Of a stretch of 20,941 nt of DNA, positions 13,500-20,303 are shown one piece after another. Both the position numbers and the translations under genes were made by a program. The notes under the pieces were generated by a model. The model saw only the letters and a program-made list of their open reading frames with translations. It had not been told where the DNA came from and made no database searches. The stretch is from assembly GCA_964483805.1 (NCBI GenBank), contig CAZADH010000084.1, positions 1-20,941 of the forward strand, written 5' to 3'. Source of the stretch: CAZADH01 sp964483805. GTDB taxonomy: Bacteria; Muiribacteriota; Ozemobacteria; Ozemobacterales; Ozemobacteraceae. The first letter of the stretch is position 1. The number at the start of each line of letters is the position of its first letter.

Positions 13500-14846
13500 T
13501 CAGGCGCCGTCGGCAAAACGCTGGGCTTCGACGAGCAATGTCGCGGCGTCGCAACCGGCAACCCGACCGAGCGCGGCATCGAAGGGAATCTGCTGCGCCA
13601 GCAAACGCAACAACCGTTGCAGGCCGGTCATGCCGATGCGCTCGTGGAGCGTGCGGGTGGCAGCCAAGGCCCACGCGTAGTTGCGTGAGGTCTCTTCGCG
13701 ACTGTCGTTGCGCAATACAGTGTATTCCAGCCGCGACAGCAGGTCGGCTGCCGGAGGTATGGCGCGCAGTTCGCGTTGATCGGTGAGGCGGATGCCTTCG
13801 GCCATCTGGGCCAGGCCTTCGTTGAGCCATGCCGGGCACCGCCCGGCCGCGAGTTGCTGCACCACGTGGTGCGTGTATTCGTGGCGCACGGTGGCTTGCA
13901 AGAGGTCGGCGCGGGTGCGCATCGCGGTGGTGACTGGCAGACGGATCTTACCGTCGTAGAGACCGGCGGCCCACGTGGGCAGGGCGTTGGCCTCACGGAA
14001 GCCGGCGAGCGAATAGACGATCACCTGCGCCCGGCCTTCCGGATAGAAGTTGAAACTGTCGCCCACCTGACGCCAGGCGTCTTCGAGGATGTCGCTGAGG
14101 CGGCAGCCCCAGCCCGATTCGAGGTCGATTTCGGAGTAGATGGCGAAGTGGGCGCTGGTGTCGCGTTCGCCGGCATCGATGAGTCGCTCCTCGCGCGCCA
14201 CCTTCTCGAGCAAGCCGCGGGCACGCTCATGCCCCGGTTCGACCTCGATGAGGTGCTCGAGTGTTCGCCGCGACTCGTGCAGGCGACCGTGGTCGTTGTG
14301 CAGGCGGGCCAGCATCCACAAGGCCCGGGGTTGGCGGGGATCGTCCTCGAGGACCGCCTCGAGGGCCAGGCGCGCATCATCGTAGGAGCCCAGTTGCGTA
14401 TAGGCGCGTGCGGCGGCCAGGCGGATCCGCTCATCGCGGGGGCGCAACGCCGTGAGAATCCGCAAAGTGGTGGCGGCCGCATGGGCATCCCCGATCGCGA
14501 GTTGGGCCCCCAACAAGTTGAGGCGGATGTCGACTTGTTCGGGTAGCAACTGGGCGGCGCGGGACAGGGTACGGACGGCCGGCGCGAACTCCTTGGCCGT
14601 GAACTGCCGGACTCCGAGATTGTTGAGGGTGAGCGCAAAGTTGGTCAGGATCCGGTCGTTCGCTGGATCGAGTGCATGGGCCCGGTCGAGGCATCGCAAC
14701 GACTCGGAGGCCTGACCCTGCTGAGCGAGCAGGACACCGCGGTGATTCAGGATGGCGGCCTCTTCGACGGCATCGGCGTGCACCGGAGCCGGGCCGGCGA
14801 GCGCCAGAAACAGCGCCAGAACTGCGATTGCAGTGCGTGCGACCAT
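13500..14846 (-). CDS. Secreted TPR protein with gluzincin-like (peptidase MA) domain
   Basis: The ATG at 14846 has GAGGAGG 10 bases upstream and gives 448 residues; longer frames run through the assembly gap and are artefacts. A signal peptide covers about 1-24 (cleavage near VHADA). Residues about 28-220 are TPR repeats, seen in the pair ALTLNNLGVRQFTAKEFAPA and the stretch RALWMLARLHNDHGRLHESR. The C-terminal half has HEYTH (322-326) and LNEG (341-344, Glu343), the zinc-peptidase pattern of peptidase MA-like proteins. Order is TPR then peptidase, the reverse of the protein at 2667-3971. It is probably a periplasmic or surface metallopeptidase. It may be the first gene of the glycosidase/S55/mla series, 118 bases upstream of the glycosidase. 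A GGATACT next to the gap could be part of its -10 box. Confidence 0.82.
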   Translation of the reverse strand: MVARTAIAVLALFLALAGPAPVHADAVEEAAILNHRGVLLAQQGQASESLRCLDRAHALDPANDRILTNFALTLNNLGVRQFTAKEFAPAVRTLSRAAQLLPEQVDIRLNLLGAQLAIGDAHAAATTLRILTALRPRDERIRLAAARAYTQLGSYDDARLALEAVLEDDPRQPRALWMLARLHNDHGRLHESRRTLEHLIEVEPGHERARGLLEKVAREERLIDAGERDTSAHFAIYSEIDLESGWGCRLSDILEDAWRQVGDSFNFYPEGRAQVIVYSLAGFREANALPTWAAGLYDGKIRLPVTTAMRTRADLLQATVRHEYTHHVVQQLAAGRCPAWLNEGLAQMAEGIRLTDQRELRAIPPAADLLSRLEYTVLRNDSREETSRNYAWALAATRTLHERIGMTGLQRLLRLLAQQIPFDAALGRVAGCDAATLLVEAQRFADGA

Positions 14847-14892
14847 CGGTGGCCGGCCTCCTCGAGCGTCTTTGTTGCGATGTGCAGTATCC

Positions 14893-14902
14893 NNNNNNNN
14901 NN
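14893..14902. other. Assembly gap (ten Ns)
   Basis: Ten consecutive Ns interrupt the divergent intergenic region between the TPR/peptidase gene (minus) and the small charged protein (plus). Ten is a conventional scaffold-gap length, so the true distance is unknown and promoters or a small gene could be missing. The remainder of the 14847-15002 gap holds a small inverted repeat and the ribosome site of the plus-strand gene. Confidence 0.97.
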
Positions 14903-14920
14903 TTCGGTCGATTGCCTGTT

Positions 14921-14938
14921 TTTCGCGAGCATGCGAAA
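14921..14938. repeat. Small inverted repeat upstream of the small charged protein
   Basis: TTTCGC (14921-14926) and GCGAAA (14933-14938) flank a 6-base spacer. It is about 65 bases before the ATG at 15003 and close to a very weak promoter-like pair (TGGACG at 14954 and TAGATT at 14977, 17 bases apart). It could be an operator; evidence is slight. Confidence 0.3.
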
Positions 14939-15002
14939 TCGGTGCGATAAATCTGGACGCCGGGCGGGGTAGTGCATAGATTAAAGAGTAGGAGGGTCCA
15001 CC

Positions 15003-15350
15003 ATGGCATTGCGCCCGATCGATGTGAAGACCCCGGTGGTGAGCAATCAGGAGTCCACCCGGTTGCGTGAGAACCAGAAAACTCACGATGCGGGTCAGGG
15101 CCAGTTTGCGGCACAGCAGGTCCAGAAGGGCCAAGAAAAGTTCGAGACGGTCAAGGGCACCGACCATACCGAAGGCAAGGTGGTGCGCAAAGAGGACGAA
15201 GAGGCCGAGAAAAAGCAGTCGTCCGAGCAGAACCCTTCAGGTGCCCGTCAGCAGGCTCAATCGGCCGACGACAAAGACGAGAAAACCGAAGACACCCGAC
15301 ACAAGGCCGAGGACCTCAACCGCGGTTCGAAGCTCGACATCAAGGCCTGA
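15003..15350 (+). CDS. Small, highly charged soluble protein of unknown function
   Basis: The 115-residue protein has an excellent ribosome site (AGGAGGG, 6-7 bases before the ATG) and no signal peptide or membrane segment. It begins MALRPIDVKTPV, the middle is almost only Lys, Glu, Asp, Gln, Arg and Ser, and it ends SKLDIKA. It is probably largely disordered. The N-terminal R/K-P-I/V-D-hydrophobic pattern and the LDIK ending resemble small uncharacterised proteins that I recall near motility genes in Firmicutes, but this is memory, not a search. It is a lone plus-strand gene, divergent from the TPR/peptidase gene. Its stop directly abuts the stop of the diguanylate cyclase gene. Confidence 0.7.
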   Translation: MALRPIDVKTPVVSNQESTRLRENQKTHDAGQGQFAAQQVQKGQEKFETVKGTDHTEGKVVRKEDEEAEKKQSSEQNPSGARQQAQSADDKDEKTEDTRHKAEDLNRGSKLDIKA

Positions 15351-15367
15351 TCAGGACGGCTTTTTTT
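15342..15367 (+). terminator. Possible intrinsic terminator across abutting stop codons
   Basis: The plus-strand stop TGA (15348-15350) directly abuts the complement of the minus-strand stop (15351-15353), forming the palindrome CCTGATCAGG (15346-15355). The sequence AAGGCC (15342-15347) can pair with GGCTT (15358-15362) with one bulge, and a run of seven Ts follows from 15361. It would end the small charged protein's transcript; the stem is short, so confidence is moderate. Confidence 0.4.
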
Positions 15368-18300
15368 CGCCTTCGGCCGGGGCTTGGTTGGTTGCCGGCG
15401 GGGTTGCCGCGATGGCCGCGGTTGCCGCCTCGAGGCTCTCGCCTGCGGCGAGTCGCTGGGCAATCTGGGCGACGATGACGCGGTTGCGACCACCGTGCTT
15501 GGCCTCGTACAGGGCCGCATCGGCCTCGGCGATGAACGCCTCGAGGGTGACCTTGCTGCGGCCGACCAACGAGGTGACCCCGATGCTCACCGTGACCTTG
15601 AGCCGGTGCTGCTCGTACGGATAATCGGTGCTGGCAATGCTGTTGCGGATGCGCTCGGCAACCAACACGGCCTGGCTCAATGGCGTCTGCGGCAGGATCA
15701 GCGCCAGTTCTTCGCCGCCGTAGCGCCCCGGGATGTCGACGTTGCGGACGCTGTCCATGATGCGTTGCGCCGTCTCGCGCAGAACCATGTCGCCGGCCTG
15801 GTGCCCATAGTTGTCGTTGAACTTCTTGAAGTGGTCGATGTCCATCATCAACAGCGACATCTCGACACTGTACCGGCAACTGCGGGCGATCTCCTTTTCG
15901 AGGTTGACCAGGAAGAAGCGGCGCACGTAGAGGCGCGTCAAGCCGTCGCTGATAGCCTGCTCGAACAGACGGCTCTTCTCGATGTACATCGAAAGCTGAT
16001 GGCGCAGGGTGTCGATGAAACTCGTTTCGTCGGCGGTGATGCCCGGCCAGTTGTTGGGGAAGGTCCAGTAGATGGCGCCGAAGTTGTGGTCTTCGTAGCA
16101 CATGGGCATGATCAGGGTGTGCGGATACAGGCCCTCGGGGGGGGCGATGACGATCTCTTTCTCGGCGAAACCCCGCTCGATCAGCGCGGTCAGATGGGCG
16201 ATCGCCTCTTCTTTTTGTTCATCGGGCAGGTAGATGTTCGCGTCTTTGCCCTCTTCTTCGCGGACCCAGGCCACGCCGGCTCGGCTCGCCCCCAGATGGG
16301 CGGTCAGATACCCTGCGGTCATGTCGAAGACCTCGCGCGGATTGGCGGAAATTGAAGCGGTCTGCGAGATCTGATACAACGTGGTCATTTCGTAGAGCCG
16401 GTTCTTGAGACGCTTCGACATGTCGTTGAACGCCTCGGCCAGATGGCCGATCTCGTCACGTTCCGTGACCGGCAACTGGTGGTTCAGGTCGCCGCCGGCC
16501 ACTCGCTTGGTGCCGTCGACGATCTCGGTGATCGGATTGATGACCGATCGCGACAACGCGACGGCCAGGGTCACCACGGCAGCCAATGTAAATACAAGCA
16601 GGGCGATGACCACCATGTAGATGGTCTGGATCGAGTGGAACATCGTCTGCCACGGAATGAAGGCGCCGAGGAAATAGTTCTCGAGATACTTGCCGCGGAC
16701 CATGCTGACCAGGTGGCTCTGCTCGCCATTGCTGATGCGTTCGGGCGGCAGGGAATCCATGGCGTGGGCCAGAGAAACCATGGGCAGCAGCGCCGCCTTG
16801 AAGGTCACCGGCAGGGTGGGCAGAGTTTCGGTCGGATTCTCGCGATCGATGGCGAACAGTTGATACTGGGCGGCGCCGCGCCCGCGTGCCACAATCGCTT
16901 CTTGTAGATAGAGCTTCTCGAGGTGGTCTTTGCGACTGAACGCGATGAGGGCGACCGGGGTGGTGGCGAGACCGCGTCCGAACAGATCGTAATAGAGATA
17001 GCCGTCGGTGGCCGCATCGGACGTGCTCAGACGTTGCAGGTTGCCCTGCTTGCCCAGGAGGGTGGCGACGAGGAAGGAGTCGTCCGAGGCGCCCGATTTG
17101 CGGGTCTTGCGGTCGGGATCGAGTTCGGGCATTTCCTGGCGCAGGGCCACGCGACCGAGGCGTTCGAGCATGGCGCGCAGGTCGGTGACGTGAGACCCTG
17201 AGCGGGTTCGTTCGAAGAAACAGTGACCCTGGATATCGACAACATAGAGGGCGTCGATGCGGCCGAGGCCGATCGGGCTGCTGGCCAGTTCTTCCCAGGC
17301 CGATGGGGTGTCGAGTTTGTTGCGGAACTTGCGATAGAGTCCGCGCAGCATGACCTGTTGATTGCGGATCGACTCGGGGAAACCTTCGTCGAGTTGGTGG
17401 ATGCCGTCGAGCAGCTCCATGTGGTGATTCTGGGTCAGGACGCGGGTGCGGTCCTGCGTCAGGTGCAGGGCCGACACGGCCAGCAGGGCCAGCGGTAGGA
17501 AGGTGGCCAGAACGAAGAGACCGACCACCCGGGTGCGGATGAGGATGCCGGAGCGCGCCTGGCGACGGGCCATCGAAACGCAGACGAACAGGCCGACAGT
17601 GAGTAGCGCCGCCAGCACCAGTTGCATGGTTTGCTGCATTTGCTCGTATTCCTGGCGCCGCGCCAGGGTCTTGCTCATGCAGAACAGGCGTACCGACGAG
17701 AAGTCAGACAGCGGAATGGCGCCGAGCATCCAGTCGTTGCGACTGACCGGCGACGTGCGGGTCCGTGCATACTCGGCCACGAGATCGTCGGCCAGGGGTT
17801 TCAGATCTTTGAAAGAGATATACGATGTATGGCTGGCCTCGAGGTCGGCGAAGCCGAGAACGAACTCGGACGACATGTTGGTCTCGCCCAGAAGAATGCT
17901 CTTGAGGCCCAATGTTTCTGACATGTCACGACTGGGGATGACCGCAAGCATGCCGCCGATGACAATCTGGTCGCGCACCACCTTGACCCAGGTGAGGAGA
18001 TTGCGCTGGGTCGACGTGTGTTGCGACAACAGCACTCCCGGTTGATTGAGAAAACGGGTCAAGGGGAAGTCGGTGCCGAGGTCTTTCGATACCGTATCGA
18101 TCTGAGCCTTGTGCGACTCGATGAAACTACGCTGGGCGTCGGGATCATCGAGGAGAGTGACCGACGCCGACGCTTGCCAGGCACGGATCAGCACCGCCAG
18201 GGTCTTGGTCCACTCTTCCTGTGGGATGGCCCCCCCTAAGTCGACGGTGTGACCGGAGTCGTTCCAGATCAGCAACTGCGAACCAGGAGGGAGATCCTCG

Positions 18301-18656
18301 GCCAGCTTGCGCACCCGGTCTTGAACCCAGCGTGAGTTGTCGATTTCGCGGCGCAACTGGTCGGAGAAAACGCTGAGCATGTGGGAGAGCGAGCGTTGGC
18401 CGCCGACCTTGCGCCGCAGCGAAACCAGGCGCCGCTGCTGATGCTGCACCAGTTCCGTGATCTGATCGCGATAAATGGTGTCGAGATAGGTCTGGGAGCC
18501 CATCGCGATCGCGATCAAGGGAATGACTACGAATATAACGTAAATACTTACCCAGCCGAAGAACTGCCGCCAGGTGATCGGACGACGTGGTTCGACCGCC
18601 GCGTCACCGGGAGTGGCCGCCGTCTCGTTCGGGTTATGTCGGTTGTTTGTGCTCAT
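15351..18656 (-). CDS. Membrane diguanylate cyclase with two extracytoplasmic sensor regions, HAMP, GAF-like and GGDEF domains
   Basis: The likely start is ATG at 18656 (1101 residues); the ribosome site is poor and longer in-frame starts exist. The order is: TM1 (about 32-53), extracytoplasmic region 1 (about 55-343), TM2 (344-363), a short cytoplasmic turn, TM3 (376-398), extracytoplasmic region 2 (about 400-677), TM4 (678-700), HAMP (about 701-752), a GAF-like domain (about 765-895) and GGDEF (about 900-1065). The active-site motif is GGEEL (980-984). The inhibitory RxxD site is present (Arg971, Asp974) five residues upstream, so product inhibition by c-di-GMP is expected. DIDHFKKFNDNYGH (939-952) supplies metal- and substrate-binding residues. 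It should make c-di-GMP from two GTP in response to envelope signals. The C-terminal tail is Ala/Pro-rich. Confidence 0.9.
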   Translation of the reverse strand: MSTNNRHNPNETAATPGDAAVEPRRPITWRQFFGWVSIYVIFVVIPLIAIAMGSQTYLDTIYRDQITELVQHQQRRLVSLRRKVGGQRSLSHMLSVFSDQLRREIDNSRWVQDRVRKLAEDLPPGSQLLIWNDSGHTVDLGGAIPQEEWTKTLAVLIRAWQASASVTLLDDPDAQRSFIESHKAQIDTVSKDLGTDFPLTRFLNQPGVLLSQHTSTQRNLLTWVKVVRDQIVIGGMLAVIPSRDMSETLGLKSILLGETNMSSEFVLGFADLEASHTSYISFKDLKPLADDLVAEYARTRTSPVSRNDWMLGAIPLSDFSSVRLFCMSKTLARRQEYEQMQQTMQLVLAALLTVGLFVCVSMARRQARSGILIRTRVVGLFVLATFLPLALLAVSALHLTQDRTRVLTQNHHMELLDGIHQLDEGFPESIRNQQVMLRGLYRKFRNKLDTPSAWEELASSPIGLGRIDALYVVDIQGHCFFERTRSGSHVTDLRAMLERLGRVALRQEMPELDPDRKTRKSGASDDSFLVATLLGKQGNLQRLSTSDAATDGYLYYDLFGRGLATTPVALIAFSRKDHLEKLYLQEAIVARGRGAAQYQLFAIDRENPTETLPTLPVTFKAALLPMVSLAHAMDSLPPERISNGEQSHLVSMVRGKYLENYFLGAFIPWQTMFHSIQTIYMVVIALLVFTLAAVVTLAVALSRSVINPITEIVDGTKRVAGGDLNHQLPVTERDEIGHLAEAFNDMSKRLKNRLYEMTTLYQISQTASISANPREVFDMTAGYLTAHLGASRAGVAWVREEEGKDANIYLPDEQKEEAIAHLTALIERGFAEKEIVIAPPEGLYPHTLIMPMCYEDHNFGAIYWTFPNNWPGITADETSFIDTLRHQLSMYIEKSRLFEQAISDGLTRLYVRRFFLVNLEKEIARSCRYSVEMSLLMMDIDHFKKFNDNYGHQAGDMVLRETAQRIMDSVRNVDIPGRYGGEELALILPQTPLSQAVLVAERIRNSIASTDYPYEQHRLKVTVSIGVTSLVGRSKVTLEAFIAEADAALYEAKHGGRNRVIVAQIAQRLAAGESLEAATAAIAATPPATNQAPAEGEKKPS

Positions 18657-18739
18657 GTGGTGTCGGGGTCGGTTTCCAACTGGAGAAAGACTAACACGCG
18701 CCGTCACCAAAATAAAGGGTACCGATGCATGCGGTGTGA

Positions 18740-18745
18740 TATAGT
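18740..18745 (+). promoter_or_regulatory. Possible -10 box for the secreted TPR gene
   Basis: TATAGT lies in the 178-base divergent gap (18657-18834) about 90 bases before the ATG at 18835. No convincing -35 is seen at the right distance. The heptamer GTACCGA occurs at 18719-18725 and again at 18744-18750, around this box. The rest of the gap shows nothing else definite. Confidence 0.25.
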
Positions 18746-18834
18746 ACCGAATGGCTTGGCCCGTGCCGTTCATCGCTTGGGTTGCCGTTCCGGGCCCGGT
18801 TCAGATTTCAGTTCACCTGCGGAGGTTGTCCGTC

Positions 18835-19542
18835 ATGTGTGTGCGTCGTTGGGTGGTTGTTTCGCTGTTGTTCGTGGGTGTCGCCCTGTTTGGCGGGGCC
18901 GCGACTGCCGTGGCTCTTCCGGTCGAACCGGGGCCGATCTCGGCCTGTTCACCGCAGTGGCTGGTCCAGGAAGGCATTCGCACTGGCAATGCCCAACTCC
19001 TGCGCCTGGCCTGGCAGCGCTACGAAGAGGCGATCCGCCTCGAGCCCAAGATCCTCGACGGCTATCTGATGCTGGGCCGCATCTATTTCCATCTGTCATT
19101 GTTGGGTGAGGCGACCCGCGATGAAACCATGCGCGCAACGGCGCTGGCTCAGCAGGCGGTTGCCATGGCGCCTACCTCGGCCGACGCCCACCACGTTCTG
19201 GGTATGGTCCTCTCGGGCCAGGGGCAGTTGGTCGATGCCATGTCGAGCCTCGAACTGGCGTTCACCCTGAATCCGACCAATGAATACGTGGTCGTCGATA
19301 TGGCTGCCATTCACAACGCCTTGCACCAACCGCAGCAGACCATCGCCATGCTCGAAGGCAAATCGATCAAGAACGGCTGGTCATACTATGTGCTGGCCAT
19401 GGCCTGGTTGCAGCAGGGTGAGCGCGGCCGGGCGCTGTTGAACGTGCTCAAAGCCAGGCGGCTGGGCTTCTCGGGTTACTGGGTCGACCGTGCCCTCGCC
19501 AGCATCAACTCGGCGACGCGGTTGCGTCTGCCCATCCGCTGA
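18835..19542 (+). CDS. Small secreted TPR-repeat protein
   Basis: ATG at 18835 is chosen because GGAGGT lies 8 bases upstream and a signal peptide begins there (Arg-Arg, hydrophobic about 7-26, cleavage near AVA). The product is 235 residues. Residues about 45-210 are TPR units, with the typical stretches AWQRYEEAIRLEPKILDGYL and AMSSLELAFTLNPTNEYVVV. A pair of Cys is absent and no enzyme motif is seen. It is probably a periplasmic protein-binding adaptor. It is divergent from the diguanylate cyclase gene and stands alone on its strand. It ends shortly before two strong hairpins. Confidence 0.82.
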   Translation: MCVRRWVVVSLLFVGVALFGGAATAVALPVEPGPISACSPQWLVQEGIRTGNAQLLRLAWQRYEEAIRLEPKILDGYLMLGRIYFHLSLLGEATRDETMRATALAQQAVAMAPTSADAHHVLGMVLSGQGQLVDAMSSLELAFTLNPTNEYVVVDMAAIHNALHQPQQTIAMLEGKSIKNGWSYYVLAMAWLQQGERGRALLNVLKARRLGFSGYWVDRALASINSATRLRLPIR

Positions 19543-19555
19543 TTTCTTCCTGATT

Positions 19556-19576
19556 CGCGGCGTCGCCGACGCCGCG
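19556..19576. terminator. Hairpin 14 bases after the TPR gene
   Basis: CGCGGCGTC (19556-19564) pairs perfectly with GACGCCGCG (19568-19576) around a 3-base loop. There is no T-run on the plus strand; the following AAAA (19579-19582) serves the neighbouring hairpin on the minus strand. It may still stall transcription of the TPR gene. Confidence 0.45.
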
Positions 19577-19584
19577 GCAAAATC

Positions 19585-19622
19585 CGACGCCGGTCACCGC
19601 CTGGGGGCGGTGACCGGCGTCG
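19585..19622. terminator. Strong hairpin terminator for the minus-strand two-TM gene
   Basis: A 17-base-pair perfect stem (arms 19585-19601 and 19606-19622, core GACGCCGGTCACCGCC) closes a TGGG tetraloop. Read on the minus strand it is followed by GATTTT, giving an intrinsic-terminator layout 35 bases after the stop of the gene at 19657. It sits between convergent genes and could act in both directions. Confidence 0.7.
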
Positions 19623-19656
19623 TCGTTGGCGGAGAAAGCGAACGGCGTGCCCGGGC

Positions 19657-20235
19657 TCAGGCCAGATACGACCGATAGAGAAACCACAGTACGATCAGGC
19701 CGAAGATCACGATGACTATCGTCGTGCTCGGGTTGTTGCCGTAGTTGAACTTGAGCCGCTCGACCACCGTAGGGGAATACACGCTCCAGCGGCGTAAATA
19801 CTCGATATGTTCATTGTATTTTGAGTTCTGCTTCCAGCGGCTGTTGATCTGTGGCGTGAACCCGTATTCGTAATAGCGGATCGAGATCTTGTCGTCGCCG
19901 CGCAGACAGCCGTGCACGTTGCAACAGAAGTCGAAGGCATTGGCGTTCTTGAACATCAGGAAGTATGAGCAGTCGTGCACGATACCTTGCGGGGGCTGGG
20001 ACAGATACTTGGCACCGAGGATGCGCGCAATCTCCTTCATGTTGAGATACTCGGGGAGTTCGGCGCGCCCGCCCTCGGCCAGATACTTTTTCAACGTTGC
20101 CGATAGTTTCTCGAGATTGGCCATGCACTTCTGGTTGACCTCGGCACTCGGCGTAAGCGCCGAAACCTGGGGTGCCGCCACGAGCAACAACACGAAGCCA
20201 AGCAGGATGATCCCGGCCAGGGTGCGGTGGGTCAT
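19657..20235 (-). CDS. Two-TM, cysteine-containing exported protein of unknown function
   Basis: ATG at 20235 is preferred over ATG at 20250 because GGGAGG lies about 6-7 bases upstream; the product is 192 residues. It has an N-terminal signal peptide or anchor (about 6-26, VSA at a possible cleavage site) and a C-terminal transmembrane helix (about 171-188), with the loop between probably outside the cytoplasm. Five cysteines are in the loop: C37, C89, C104, C105 and C110, the last three in FCCNVHGC. The segment C-M-A-N-L-E-K-L (37-44) followed by a Tyr-containing helix recalls the C-x2-N-x-K-x-L pattern in some pilin-like and competence-like proteins; this is only a resemblance. No family was recognised. 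The downstream hairpin at 19585 ends the unit. Confidence 0.65.
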   Translation of the reverse strand: MTHRTLAGIILLGFVLLLVAAPQVSALTPSAEVNQKCMANLEKLSATLKKYLAEGGRAELPEYLNMKEIARILGAKYLSQPPQGIVHDCSYFLMFKNANAFDFCCNVHGCLRGDDKISIRYYEYGFTPQINSRWKQNSKYNEHIEYLRRWSVYSPTVVERLKFNYGNNPSTTIVIVIFGLIVLWFLYRSYLA

Positions 20236-20283
20236 CGGTTTCCTCCCCATTGATCGATCGGTGGCGGCACGCGATGGCCGCGG

Positions 20284-20302
20284 TTATGTAAATACAACAT
20301 AA
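20284..20302. repeat. AT-rich inverted repeat between minus-strand genes
   Basis: TTATGT (20284-20289) and ACATAA (20297-20302) flank a 7-base spacer in an otherwise GC-rich gap (20236-20303). It lies directly after the stop of the partial gene and 50 to 70 bases upstream of the two-TM gene start, so it may be part of that gene's promoter or an operator. Confidence 0.3.
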
Positions 20303-20303
20303 A

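Noticed and set aside
14941..14952. TGCGATAA considered as a sigma-28 (flagellar) -10 box for the small charged protein
   Set aside because: Only 6 of 8 bases match and no TAAA-type -35 lies at the right distance.
14431..15167. Frames that read through the Ns and extend the TPR/peptidase gene upstream
   Set aside because: They depend on unknown bases; the ATG at 14846 has a good ribosome site and is followed by a signal peptide.
15324..15330. GGTTCGA resembling a tRNA T-loop near the small charged protein end
   Set aside because: It is within coding sequence and has no matching stems.
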